NCBI RefSeq assembly: GCF_964355755.1 | Contig: NC_092673.1 | Location: 3,725,001-3,789,000, forward strand | DNA length: 64,000 nt | DNA from: Antedon mediterranea | Taxonomy: Eukaryota; Echinodermata; Crinoidea; Comatulida; Antedonidae | Direction: 5' to 3' | Shown: one piece after another, positions 21,501 through 35,928 of the stretch | How the letters are laid out: each line of letters begins with the position of its first letter | Position numbering within the stretch: the first letter of the stretch is position 1 | Notes under the pieces: model-generated | What the model saw: only the letters and a program-made list of their open reading frames with translations | What the model was told of the DNA's origin: nothing | The model's database searches: none | Translations under genes and position numbers: made by a program

Positions 21501-24500
21501 TTAGTAGTCCAGTATAAGTTAGAGTGGGACCACTGGTCCCGTTTACTCAGCCCTCATCTTTTAAATTTGAGTGTAACTCATTTACGATTTTAAAAATATA
21601 GTGAAATTAGATACTGTATTTGTGAGAAAACGGCGGATTGTTCCTGGGAGTCACATGGTGGCATTATACTAAGGTACGCCCTTAGTCGTCCAGTATAAGT
21701 TAGAGTGCGACCACTGGTTCCGTTTACTCAGCCCTCATCTTTTAAATTTGAGTGTAACTCAATTACGGTAAAAAATTTTAAAATATAGTGAAAATTGATA
21801 CTGTATTTGTGAGAAAATGGCGGATTGTTCCTTGGAGTCACTTGGTGGGATTATACTAGGGTACCTCCTTAGTTGTCCAGTAGAAGTTAGAGTGGGACCA
21901 CTGGTCCCGTTTACTCAGCCCTCATCTTTAACGTTTGAGGGTAACTCAATTACGATTAATATTTTAAAATATAGTGAAATTTGATACTGTATTTGTGAGA
22001 AAATGGCGGATTGTTCCCGAGAGTCACTTGGTGGGATTATACTAGGGTACCTCTTTAGTTGTCCAGTTTAAGTTAGAGTGGGACCACTGGTCCCGTTTAC
22101 TCAGCCCTAATCTTTAAAATTTGAGTGTAACTCATTTACGATTAATATTTTAAAATATAGTGAAATTTGATACTGTATTTGTGAGAAAATGGCAGATTGT
22201 TCCTGGGAGCCAATTGGTGGGATTATACTAGGGTACCCCCTTAGTTGTGCAGTATAAGTTAGAGTGGGACCACTGGTTCCGTTTACTCAGGCCTCATCTT
22301 TAAAATTTGAGTGTAACTCATTTACGATTTTTAAAATATAGTAAAATTTGAAACTGTATTTGTGAGAAAACGGCGGATTGTTCCTGAGAGTCACTTGGTG
22401 GGATTATACTAAGGTACCTCTTTAGTTGTCCAGTATAAGTTAGAGTGGGACCACTGGTCCCGTTTACTCAGCCCTCATCCTTAAAATTTGAGTGTAACTC
22501 ATTTACGATTTTAAAAATATAGTGAAATTTGATACTGTATTTGTGAGAAAACGGCGGATTGTTCCTGGGAGTCACATGGTGGAATTATACTAAGGTACGT
22601 CCTTAGTCGTCCAGTAGAAGTTAGAGTGGGACCACTGGTCCCGTTTACTCAGCCCTCATCTTTAACGTTTGAGTGTAACTCAATTACGATTAATATTTTA
22701 AAATATAGTGAAATTTGATACTGTATTTGTGAGAAAATGGCGGATTGTTCCCGAGAGTCACTTGGTGGGATTATACTAGGGTACCTCCTTAGTTGTCCAG
22801 TTTAAGTTAGAGTGGGACCACTGGTCCCGTTTACTCAGCCCTTATCTTTAAAATTTGAGTGTAACTCAATTACGGTAAAACATTTTAAAATATAGTGAAA
22901 ATTGATACTGTATTTGTGAGAAAATGGCGGATTTTTCCTTGGAGTCACTTGGTGGGATTATACTAGGGTACCTCCTTAGTTGTCCAGTAGAAGTTAGAGT
23001 AGGACCACTGGTCCCGTTTACTCAGCCTTCATCTTTAACGTTTGAGTGTAACTCAATTACGATTAATATTGTAAAATATAGTGAAATTTGATACTGTATT
23101 TGTGAGAAAATGGCGGATTGTTCCCGAGAGTCACTTGGTGGGATTATATTAAGGTACCTCCTTAGTTGTCCAGTATAAGTTAGAGTGGGACCACTGGTCC
23201 CGTTTACTCAGCCCTCATCTTTAACATTTGAGTGTAACTCATTTACGATTTTTAAAATATAGTGAAATTTGATACTGTATTTGTGAGAAAACGGCGGATT
23301 GTTCCTGAGAGTCACTTGGTGGGATTATACTAGGGTGACTCCTTAGTAGTCCAGTATAAGTTAGAGTGGGACCACTGGTCCCGTTTACTCAGCCCTCATC
23401 TTTTAAATTTGAGTGTAACTCATTTACGATTTTAAAAATATAGTGAAATTAGATACTGTATTTGTGAGAAAACGGCGGATTGTTCCTGGGAGTCACATGG
23501 TGGCATTATACTAAGGTACGCCCTTAGTCGTCCAGTATAAGTTAGAGTGCGACCACTGGTTCCGTTTACTCAGCCCTCATCTTTTAAATTTGAGTGTAAC
23601 TCAATTACGGTAAAAATTTTTAAAATATAGTGAAAATTGATACTGTATTTGTGAGAAAATGGCGGATTGTTCCTTGGAGTCACTTGGTGGGATTATACTA
23701 GGGTACCTCCTTAGTTGTCCAGTAGAAGTTAGAGTGGGACCACTGGTCCCGTTTACTCAGCCCTCATCTTTAACGTTTGAGGGTAACTCAATTACGATTA
23801 ATATTTTAAAATATAGTGAAATTTGATACTGTATTTGTGAGAAAATGGCGGATTGTTCCCGAGAGTCACTTGGTGGGATTATACTAGGGTACCTCTTTAG
23901 TTGTCCAGTTTAAGTTAGAGTGGGACCACTGGTCCCGTTTACTCAGCCCTAATCTTTAACATTTGAGTGTAACTCATTTACGATTAATATTTTAAAATGT
24001 AGTGAAATTTGATACTGTATTTGTGAGAAAATGGCAGATTGTTCCTGGGAGCCAATTGGTGGGATTATACTAGGGTACCCCCTTAGTTGTGCAGTATAAG
24101 TTAGAGTGGGACCACTGGTTCCGTTTACTCAGGCCTCATCTTTAAAATTTGAGTGTAACTCATTTACGATTTTTAAAATATAGTAAAATTTGAAACTGTA
24201 TTTGTGAGAAAACGGCGGATTGTTCCTGAGAGTCACTTGGTGGGATTATACTAAGGTACCTCCTTAGTTGTCCAGTATAAGTTAGAGTGGGACCACTGGT
24301 CCCGTTTACTCAGCCCTCATCCTTAAAATTTGAGTGTAACTCATTTACGATTTTAAAAATATAGTGAAATTTGATACTGTATTTGTGAGAAAACGGCGGA
24401 TTGTTCCTGGGAGTCACATGGTGGAATTATACTAAGGTACGTCCTTAGTCGTCCAGTAGAAGTTAGAGTGGGACCACTGGTCCCATTTACTCAGCCCTCA

Positions 24501-27125
24501 TCTTTAACGTTTGAGTGTAACTCAATTACGATTAATATTTTAAAATATAGTGAAATTTGATACTGTATTTGTGAGAAAATGGCGGATTGTTCCCGAGAGT
24601 CACTTGGTGGGATTATACTAGGGTACCTCCTTAGTTGTCCAGTTTAAGTTAGAGTGGGACCACTGGTCCCGTTTACTCAGCCCTTATCTTTAAAATTTGA
24701 GTGTAACTCAATTACGGTAAAACATTTTAAAATATAGTGAAAATTGATACTGTATTTGTGAGAAAATGGCGGATTTTTCCTTGGAGTCACTTGGTGGGAT
24801 TATACTAGGGTACCTCCTTAGTTGTCCAGTAGAAGTTAGAGTAGGACCACTGGTCCCGTTTACTCAGCCCTCATCTTTAACGTTTGAGTGTAACTCAATT
24901 ACGATTAATATTGTAAAATATAGTGAAATTTGATACTGTATTTGTGAGAAAATGGCGGATTGTTCCCGAGAGTCACTTGGTGGGATTATACTAAGGTACC
25001 TCCTTAGTTGTCCAGTTTAAGTTAGAGTGGGACCACTGGTTCCGTTTACTCAGCCCTTATCTTTAAAATTTGAGTGTAATTCATTTACGATTAATATTTT
25101 AAAATATAGTGAAAGTTGATACTGTATTTGTGAGAAAATGGCGGATTGTTCCTGGGAGCCACTTGGTGAGATTATACTAGGGTACCCCCTTAGTTGTGCA
25201 GTATAAGTTAGAGTGGGACCACTGGTCCCGTTTACTCAGCCCTCATCTTTAAAATTTGAGTGTAACTCATTTACGATTTTTAAAATATAGTAAAATTTGA
25301 AACTGTATTTGTGAGAAAACGGCGGATTGTTCCTGAAAGTCACTTGGTGGGATTATACTAGGGTACCTCCTTAGTTGTCCAGTATAAGTTAGAGTGGGAC
25401 CACTGGTCCCGTTTACTCAGCCCTCATCTTTAAAATTTGAGTGTAACTCATTTACGATTTTAAAAATATAGTGAAATTTGATACTGTATTTGTGAGAAAA
25501 CGGCGGATTGTTCCTGGGAGTCACATGGTGGCATTATACTAAGGTACGTCCTTAGTCGTCCAGTATAAGTTAGAATGCGACCACTGGTTCCGTTTACTCA
25601 GCCCTCATGTTTTAAATTTGAGTGTAACTCAATTACTGTAAAAAATTTTAAAATATAGTGAAAATTGATACTGTATTTGTGAGAAAATGGCGGATTGTTC
25701 CTTGGAGTCACTTGGTGGGATTATACTAGGGTACCTCCTTAGTTGTCCAGTAGAAGTTAGAGTGGGACCACACTGGTCCCGTTTATTCAGCCCTCATCTT
25801 TAACGTTTGAGTGTAACTCAATTACGATTAATATTGTAAAATATAGTGAAATTTGATACTGTATTTGTGAGAAAATGGCGGATTGTTCCCGAGAGTCACT
25901 TGGTGGGATTATACTAGGGTACCTCCTTAGTGGTCCAGTTTAAGTTAGAGTGGGACCACTGGTCCCGTTTACTCAGCCCTTATCTTTAAAATTTGAGTGT
26001 AACTCATTTACGATTAATATTTTAAAATATAGTGAAATTTGATACTGTATTTGTGAGAAAATGGCGGATTGTTCCTGGGAGCCACTTGGTGGGATTATAC
26101 TAGGGTACCCTCTTAGTTGTGCAGTATAAGTTAGAGTGGGACCACTGGTCCCGTTTACTCAGCCCTCATCTTTAAAATTTGAGTGTAACTCATTTACGAT
26201 TTTTAAAATATAGTAAAATTTGAAACTGTATTTGTGAGAAAACGGCGGATTGTTCCTGAGAGTCACTTGGTGGGATTATACTAGGGTACCTCCTTAGTTG
26301 TCCAGTATAAGTTAGAGTGGGACCACTGGTCCCGTTTACTCAGCCCTCATCTTTAAAATTTGAGTGTAACTAATTTACGATTTTAAAAATATAGTGAAAT
26401 TTGATACTGTATTTGTGAGAAAACGGCGGATTGTTCCTGGGAGTCAAATGGTGGCATTATACTAAGGTACGTCCTTAGTCGTCCAGTATAAGTTGGAGTG
26501 CGACCACTGGTTCCGTTTACTCAGCCCTCATCTTTTAAATTTGAGTGTAACTCAATTACGGTAAAAAAATTTAAAATATAGTGAAAATTGATACTGTATT
26601 TGTGAGAAAATGGCGGATTGTTCCTTGGAGTCACTTGGTGGAATTATACTAGGGTACCTCCTTAGTTGTCCAGTAGAAGTTAGAGTGGGACCACTGGTCC
26701 CGTTTACTCAGCCCTCATCTTTAAAATTTGAGTGTAACTCATTTACGATTTTTAAAATATAGTAAAATTTGAAACTGTATTTGTGAGAAAACGGCGGATT
26801 GTTCCTGAGAGTCACTTGGTGGGATTATAGTAGGGTACCTCCTTAGTTGTCCAGTATAAGTTAGAGTGGGACCACTGGTCCCGTTTACTCAGCCCTCATC
26901 TTTAAAATTTGAGTGTAACTCATTTACGATTTTTAAAATATAGTGAAATTTGATACTGTATTTGTGAGAAAACGGCGGATTGTTCCTGAAAGTCACTTGG
27001 TGGGATTATACTAGGGTACCCCCTTAGTCGTCCAGTATAAGTTAGAGTGGGACCACTGGTCCCGTTTACTCAGCCCTCATCTTTAAAATTTGAGTGTAAC
27101 TCATTTACGATTTTTAAAATATAGT
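18509..27125 (+). repeat. Left arm: about 47 tandem 183-bp units
   Basis: Successive GGCGGATTG landmarks at 18517, 18698, 18879, 19060 and 19241 give a 181-bp period; units with an ATTAATATT insertion are a few bases longer. Each unit holds the palindromes GGGACCACTGGTCCC and GAGTGTAACTC, and a GGTACC. Units fall into recognisable variants (CGGCGG/TGGCGG, GTGCC/GTACC, CAGTAGAAG/CAGTATAAG). These variants recur as a ten-unit higher-order repeat between about 21.3 and 25.0 kb. Confidence 0.95.
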
Positions 27126-27195
27126 TTAGAGTGGGACCACTGGTACAAATTTCACTATATTTTATTTTTTTTATTTTTTTTATTTATTAATTTAA
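27126..27195. other. Centre of the foldback palindrome
   Basis: The arrays meet through TTTCACTATATTTTATTTTT, a T-rich run and TTTATTAATTTAAAAGATG. Array sequence reads forward on the left and reversed on the right, leaving only an AT-rich spacer as the loop. Confidence 0.8.
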
Positions 27196-30100
27196 AAGAT
27201 GAGGGCTGAGTAAACGGAACAAGTGGTACCACTCTAACTTTTACTGGACGACCAAGGAGGTACCCTAGTACAATCCCACCAAGTGACTCTCAGGAACAAT
27301 CCGCCATTTTTTCACAAATACAGTTTCAAATTTCACTATATTTTAAAAATCGTAAATGAGTTACACTCAAATTTTAAAAATGAGGGCTGAGTAAACGGGA
27401 CCAGTGGTCCCACTCTAACTTATACTGGACGACTAAGTGGGTACCCAAGTATAATCCCACCAAGTGACTCCCAGGAACAATCCGCCATTTTCTCACAAAT
27501 ACAGTATCAAATTTCACTATATTTTTAAAATCGTAAATGAGTTACACTCAAATTTTAAAGATGAGGGCTGAGTAAACCGGACCAGTGGTCCCACTCTAAC
27601 TTATACTGGACGACTAAGGGGGTACCCTAGTATAATCCCACCAAGTGACTGCCAGGAACAATCCGCCATTTTCTCACAAATACAGTATCAAATTTAACTA
27701 TATTTTAAAATATTAATCGTAATTGAGTTACACTCAAATTTTAAAGATAAGGGCTGAGTAAACGGGACCAGTGGTCCCACTCTAACTTAAACTGGACAAC
27801 TAAGGAGGTACCCTAGTATAATCCCACCAAGTGACTCCCAGGAACAATCCGCCATTTTCTCACAAATACAGTATCAATTTTCACTATATTTTAAATGTTT
27901 TTATCGTAATTGAGTTACACTCAAATTTAAAAGATGAGGGCTGAGTAAACGGAACCAGTGGTCGCATTCTAACTTATACTGGACGACTAAGGACGTACCT
28001 TAGAGTATTATCCCACCATGTGACTCCCAGGAAAAATCCGCCGTTTTCTCACAAATACAGTATCTAATTTCTCTATATTTTTAAAATCGTAAATGAGTTA
28101 CACTCTAATTTAAAAGATGAGGGCTGAGTAAACGGGAACAGTGGTCCCACTCTAACTTCTACTGGACGACTAAGGAGGCACCCTAGTATAATCCCACCAA
28201 GTGACTCTCAGGAACAATCCGCCGTTTTCTCACAAATACAGTATCAAATTTTACTATATTTTAAAAATCGTAAATGAGTTACACTCAAATTTAAAAGATG
28301 AGGGCTGAGTAAACGGGACCAGTGGTCCCACTCTAACTTATACTGGACGACTAAGGGGGTACCCTAGTATAATCCCACCAAGTGACTCTAAGGAACAATC
28401 CGCCGTTTTCTCACAAATACAGTATCAAATTTCACTATATTTTAAAAATCGTAAATGAGTTACACTCATATTTTTAAGATGAGGGCTGAGTAAACGGGAC
28501 CAGTGGTCCCACTCTAACTTATACTGGACAACTAAGAAGGTACCCTACTATAATCCCACAAAGTGACTCCCAGGAACAATCCGCCATTTTCTCACAAATA
28601 CAGTATCAAATTTCACTATATTTTTAAAAATCGTAAATGAGTTACACTCAAATTTTAAAGATGAGGGCTTAGTAAACGGGACCAGTGGTCCCACTATAAC
28701 TTATACTGGACGGCTAAGGGTACGGTGTACCCTAGTATAATCCCACCAAGTGACTCTCAGGAACAATCCGCCGTTTTCTCACAAATACAGTTTCAAATTT
28801 CACTATAATTTAAAAATCGTAAATGAGTTACACTCAAATTTTAAAGATGAGGGCTGAGTAAACGGGACAAGTGGTCCCACTCTAACTTATACTGGACGAC
28901 TAAGGGGGTACCCTAGTATAATCCCACCAAGTGACTCCAAGGAACAATCCGCCATTTTCTCACAAATACAGTATCAAATTTCACTATATTTTAAAAATCG
29001 TAAATGAGTTACACTCAAATTTTAAAGATGAGGGCTGAGTAAACCGGACCAGTGGTCCCACTCTAACTTATACTGGACGACTAAGGAGGTACCCTAGTAT
29101 AATCCCACCAAGTGACTCCCAGGAACAATCCGCCATTTTCTCACAAATACAGTATCAATTTTCACTATATTTTAAATTTTTTAATCGTAATTGAGTTACA
29201 CTCAAATTTAAAAGATGAGGGCTGAGTAAACGGAACCAGTGGTCGCACTCTAACTTATACTGGACGACCAAGGACGTACCTTAGTATAATCCCACCATGT
29301 GACTCCCAGGAAAAATCCGCCGTTTTCTCACAAATACAGTATCTAATTTCTCTATATTTTTAAAATCGTAAATGAGTTACACTCAAATTTAAAAGATGAG
29401 GGCTGAGTAAACGGGACCAGTGGTCCCACTCTAACTTCTACTGGACGACTAAGGAGGCACCCTAGTATAATCCCACCAAGTGACTCTCAGGAACAATCCG
29501 CCGTTTTCTCACAAATACAGTATCAAATTTTACTATATTTTAAAAATCGTAAATGAGTTACACTCAAATTTAAAAGATGAAGGCTGAGTAAACGGGACCA
29601 GTGGTCCCACTCTAACTTATACTGGACGACTAAGGGGGTACCCTAGTATAATCCCACCAAGTGACTCTAAGGAACAATCCGCCGTTTTCTCACAAATACA
29701 GTATCAAATTTCACTATATTTTAAAAATCGTAAATGAGTTACACTCAAATTTTAAAGATGAGGGCTGAGTAAACGGGACCAGTGGTCCCACTCTAACTTA
29801 TACTGGATAACTAAGAAGGTACCCTAGTATAATCCCACAAAGTGACTCCCAGGAACAATCCGCCATTTTCTCACAAATACAGTATCAAATTTCACTATAT
29901 TTTTTAAAATCGTAAATGAGTTACACTCAAATTTTAAAGATGAGGGCTTAGTAAACGGGACCAGTGGTCCCACTATAACTTATACTGGACGACTAAGGGT
30001 ACGGTGTACCCTAGTATAATCCCACCAAGTGACTCTCAGGAACAATCCGCCGTTTTCTCACAAATACAGTTTCAAATTTCACTATATTTTAAAAATCGTA

Positions 30101-33100
30101 AATGAGTTACACTCAAATTTTAAAGATGAGGGCTTAGTAAACGGGACCAGTGGTCCCACTATAACTTATACTGGACGACTAAAGGGGTACCCTAGTATAA
30201 TCCCACCAAGTGACTCCAAGGAACAATCCGCCATTTTCTCACAAATACAGTATCAAATTTCACTATATTTTAAAAATCGTAAATGAGTTACACTCAAATT
30301 TTAAAGATGAGGGCTGAGTAAACCGGACCAGTGGTCCCACTCTAACTAATACTGGACGACTAAGGAGGTACCCTAGTATAATCCCACCAAGTGACTCCCA
30401 GGAACAATCCGCCGTTTTCTCACAAATACAGTATCAAATTTCACTATATTTTAAAATATTAATCGTAATTGAGTTACACTAAAAAACTTTAAAGATGAGG
30501 GCTGAGTAAACGGAACCAGTGGTCGCACTCTAACTTAAACTGGACGACTAAGGACGTACCCTAGTATAATCCCACCAAGTGACTCCCAGGAACAATCCGC
30601 CATTTTCTCACAAATACAGTATCAATTTTCACTATATTTTAAAAATGTTATCGTAATTGAGTTACACTCAAATTTAAAAGATGAGGGCTGAGTAAACGGG
30701 ACCAGTGGTCCCACTCTAACTTATAGTGGACGGATATTGAGGTTCCCTAGTATAATCCCACCAAGTGACTCCCAGGAACAATCCGCCATTTTCTTACAAA
30801 TACAGTATCAAATTTCACTATATTTTAAAATATTAATCGTAAGTGAGTTAAACTCAAATTTAAAAGATGAGGGCTGAGTAAACGGGACCAGTGGTCCAAC
30901 TCTAACTTTACTGGACCACTAAGGAGGTACCCTAGTATAATCCCACCAAGTGACTCCCAGGAACAATCGGCCATTTTCTCACAAATACAGTATCAAATTT
31001 CACTATATTTTAAAATATTAATCGTAATTGAGTTACACTCAAATTTAAGAGATGACGGTTTAGTAAACGGGGCCAGTGGTCCCACTCTAACTTATACTGG
31101 ACGACTAATGACGTACCCTAGTATAATCCCACCATGTGACTCCCAGAAACAATCCGCCGTTTTCTCACAAATACAGTATCAAATTTCACTATTTTTTTAA
31201 AATCGTAAATGAGTTACACTCAAATTTAAAAGATGAGGGCTTAGAGTAAACGGGACCAGTGGTCCCACTTTAACTTATACTGGACGACTAAGGGGGTACC
31301 CTAGTATAATCCCACCAAATGACTCTCAGGAACAATCCGCCGTTTTCTCACAAATACAGTATCAAATTTCACTATATTTTTAAAATCGTAAATGAGTTAC
31401 ACTCAAATTTTAAAGATGAGGGCTGAGTAAACCGGACCAGTGGTCCCACTCTAACTTATACTGGACGACTAAGGGGGTACCCTAGTATAATCCCACCAAG
31501 TGACTGCCAGGAACAATCCGCCATTTTCTCACAAATACAGTATCAAATTTAACTATATTTTAAAATATTAATCGTAATTGAGTTACACTCAAATTTTAAA
31601 GATAAGGGCTGAGTAAACGGGACCAGTGGTCCCACTCTAACTTAAACTGGACAACTAAGGAGGTACCCTAGTATAATCCCACCAAGTGACTCCCAGGAAC
31701 AATCCGCCATTTTCTCACAAATACAGTATCAATTTTCACTATATTTTAAATGTTTTTATCGTAATTGAGTTACACTCAAATTTAAAAGATGAGGGCTGAG
31801 TAAACGGAACCAGTGGTCGCATTCTAACTTATACTGGACGACTAAGGACGTACCTTAGAGTATTATCCCACCATGTGACTCCCAGGAAAAATCCGCCGTT
31901 TTCTCACAAATACAGTATCTAATTTCTCTATATTTTTAAAATCGTAAATGAGTTACACTCTAATTTAAAAGATGAGGGCTGAGTAAACGGGAACAGTGGT
32001 CCCACTCTAACTTCTACTGGACGACTAAGGAGGCACCCTAGTATAATCCCACCAAGTGACTCTCAGGAACAATCCGCCGTTTTCTCACAAATACAGTATC
32101 AAATTTTACTATATTTTAAAAATCGTAAATGAGTTACACTCAAATTTAAAAGATGAGGGCTGAGTAAACGGGACCAGTGGTCCCACTCTAACTTATACTG
32201 GACGACTAAGGGGGTACCCTAGTATAATCCCACCAAGTGACTCTAAGGAACAATCCGCCGTTTTCTCACAAATACAGTATCAAATTTCACTATATTTTAA
32301 AAATCGTAAATGAGTTACACTCATATTTTTAAGATGAGGGCTGAGTAAACGGGACCAGTGGTCCCACTCTAACTTATACTGGACAACTAAGAAGGTACCC
32401 TACTATAATCCCACAAAGTGACTCCCAGGAACAATCCGCCATTTTCTCACAAATACAGTATCAAATTTCACTATATTTTTAAAAATCGTAAATGAGTTAC
32501 ACTCAAATTTTAAAGATGAGGGCTTAGTAAACGGGACCAGTGGTCCCACTATAACTTATACTGGACGGCTAAGGGTACGGTGTACCCTAGTATAATCCCA
32601 CCAAGTGACTCTCAGGAACAATCCGCCGTTTTCTCACAAATACAGTTTCAAATTTCACTATAATTTAAAAATCGTAAATGAGTTACACTCAAATTTTAAA
32701 GATGAGGGCTGAGTAAACGGGACAAGTGGTCCCACTCTAACTTATACTGGACGACTAAGGGGGTACCCTAGTATAATCCCACCAAGTGACTCCAAGGAAC
32801 AATCCGCCATTTTCTCACAAATACAGTATCAAATTTCACTATATTTTAAAAATCGTAAATGAGTTACACTCAAATTTTAAAGATGAGGGCTGAGTAAACC
32901 GGACCAGTGGTCCCACTCTAACTTATACTGGACGACTAAGGAGGTACCCTAGTATAATCCCACCAAGTGACTCCCAGGAACAATCCGCCATTTTCTCACA
33001 AATACAGTATCAATTTTCACTATATTTTAAATTTTTTAATCGTAATTGAGTTACACTCAAATTTAAAAGATGAGGGCTGAGTAAACGGAACCAGTGGTCG

Positions 33101-35928
33101 CACTCTAACTTATACTGGACGACCAAGGACGTACCTTAGTATAATCCCACCATGTGACTCCCAGGAAAAATCCGCCGTTTTCTCACAAATACAGTATCTA
33201 ATTTCTCTATATTTTTAAAATCGTAAATGAGTTACACTCAAATTTAAAAGATGAGGGCTGAGTAAACGGGACCAGTGGTCCCACTCTAACTTCTACTGGA
33301 CGACTAAGGAGGCACCCTAGTATAATCCCACCAAGTGACTCTCAGGAACAATCCGCCGTTTTCTCACAAATACAGTATCAAATTTTACTATATTTTAAAA
33401 ATCGTAAATGAGTTACACTCAAATTTAAAAGATGAAGGCTGAGTAAACGGGACCAGTGGTCCCACTCTAACTTATACTGGACGACTAAGGGGGTACCCTA
33501 GTATAATCCCACCAAGTGACTCTAAGGAACAATCCGCCGTTTTCTCACAAATACAGTATCAAATTTCACTATATTTTAAAAATCGTAAATGAGTTACACT
33601 CAAATTTTAAAGATGAGGGCTGAGTAAACGGGACCAGTGGTCCCACTCTAACTTATACTGGATAACTAAGAAGGTACCCTAGTATAATCCCACAAAGTGA
33701 CTCCCAGGAACAATCCGCCATTTTCTCACAAATACAGTATCAAATTTCACTATATTTTTTAAAATCGTAAATGAGTTACACTCAAATTTTAAAGATGAGG
33801 GCTTAGTAAACGGGACCAGTGGTCCCACTATAACTTATACTGGACGACTAAGGGTACGGTGTACCCTAGTATAATCCCACCAAGTGACTCTCAGGAACAA
33901 TCCGCCGTTTTCTCACAAATACAGTTTCAAATTTCACTATATTTTAAAAATCGTAAATGAGTTACACTCAAATTTTAAAGATGAGGGCTTAGTAAACGGG
34001 ACCAGTGGTCCCACTATAACTTATACTGGACGACTAAAGGGGTACCCTAGTATAATCCCACCAAGTGACTCCAAGGAACAATCCGCCATTTTCTCACAAA
34101 TACAGTATCAAATTTCACTATATTTTAAAAATCGTAAATGAGTTACACTCAAATTTTAAAGATGAGGGCTGAGTAAACCGGACCAGTGGTCCCACTCTAA
34201 CTAATACTGGACGACTAAGGAGGTACCCTAGTATAATCCCACCAAGTGACTCCCAGGAACAATCCGCCGTTTTCTCACAAATACAGTATCAAATTTCACT
34301 ATATTTTAAAATATTAATCGTAATTGAGTTACACTAAAAAACTTTAAAGATGAGGGCTGAGTAAACGGAACCAGTGGTCGCACTCTAACTTAAACTGGAC
34401 GACTAAGGACGTACCCTAGTATAATCCCACCAAGTGACTCCCAGGAACAATCCGCCATTTTCTCACAAATACAGTATCAATTTTCACTATATTTTAAAAA
34501 TGTTATCGTAATTGAGTTACACTCAAATTTAAAAGATGAGGGCTGAGTAAACGGGACCAGTGGTCCCACTCTAACTTATAGTGGACGGATATTGAGGTTC
34601 CCTAGTATAATCCCACCAAGTGACTCCCAGGAACAATCCGCCATTTTCTTACAAATACAGTATCAAATTTCACTATATTTTAAAATATTAATCGTAAGTG
34701 AGTTAAACTCAAATTTAAAAGATGAGGGCTGAGTAAACGGGACCAGTGGTCCAACTCTAACTTTACTGGACCACTAAGGAGGTACCCTAGTATAATCCCA
34801 CCAAGTGACTCCCAGGAACAATCGGCCATTTTCTCACAAATACAGTATCAAATTTCACTATATTTTAAAATATTAATCGTAATTGAGTTACACTCAAATT
34901 TAAGAGATGACGGTTTAGTAAACGGGGCCAGTGGTCCCACTCTAACTTATACTGGACGACTAATGACGTACCCTAGTATAATCCCACCATGTGACTCCCA
35001 GAAACAATCCGCCGTTTTCTCACAAATACAGTATCAAATTTCACTATTTTTTTAAAATCGTAAATGAGTTACACTCAAATTTAAAAGATGAGGGCTTAGA
35101 GTAAACGGGACCAGTGGTCCCACTTTAACTTATACTGGACGACTAAGGGGGTACCCTAGTATAATCCCACCAAATGACTCTCAGGAACAATCCGCCGTTT
35201 TCTCACAAATACAGTATCAAATTTCACTATATTTTTAAAATCGTAAATGAGTTACACTCAAATTTTAAAGATGAGGGCTGAGTTAACGGGACCAGTGGTC
35301 CCACTCTAACTTATACTGGACAACTAAGGAGGTACCCTAGTATAATCCCACCAAGTGACTCCCAGGAACAATCCGCCATTTTTTCACAAATACAGTATCA
35401 AATTTCACTATATTTTTTAAATCGTAAATGAGTTACACTCAAATTTAAAAGATAAGGGCTGAGTAAACTATACCAGTGGTCCCACTCTAACTTTTCCTGT
35501 ACGACTTAGGAGGCACCCTAGTATAATCCCACCAAGTGACTCTCAGGAACAATCCGCCATTTTCTCACCAATACAGTTTCAAATTTAACTATATTTTAGA
35601 AATTGTAATTGAGTTACACTCAAATTTTAAAGATGAGGGCTGAGTAAACGAGACCAGTGGTCGCACTCTAACTTATACTGGACGACTAAGGGGGTACCCT
35701 AGTATAATCCCACCAAGTGACTCCCAGGAACAATCCGCCATTTTCTCACAAATACAGTTTCAAATTTAACTATATTTTAAAAATCATAATTGAGTAACAC
35801 TCAAATTTTAAAGATGAGGGCTGAGTAAACGGGACCATTGGTCCCACTCTAACTTATACTGGACGACTAAGGGGGTACCCTAGTATAATCCCACCAAGTG
35901 AATCCCAGGAACAATCTGCCGTTTTTCT
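27196..35928 (-). repeat. Right arm: about 48 tandem 183-bp units, inverted
   Basis: The same unit as the left arm in opposite orientation, seen as CAATCCGCC every 181-187 bp. It contains a head-to-tail duplication of 3855 bp (21 units): 27489-31343 recurs at 31344-35198 and matches on to about 35281. Every stretch I compared was identical. Short open frames at 30029-30286 and 33884-34141 are identical copies of array sequence, not genes. Confidence 0.95.

Noticed and set aside
30029-30286. 85-codon open frame, repeated identically at 33884-34141
   Set aside because: Both lie in the satellite arm and are exact copies through the 3855-bp duplication; the frame exists only because the unit lacks stops in that phase.
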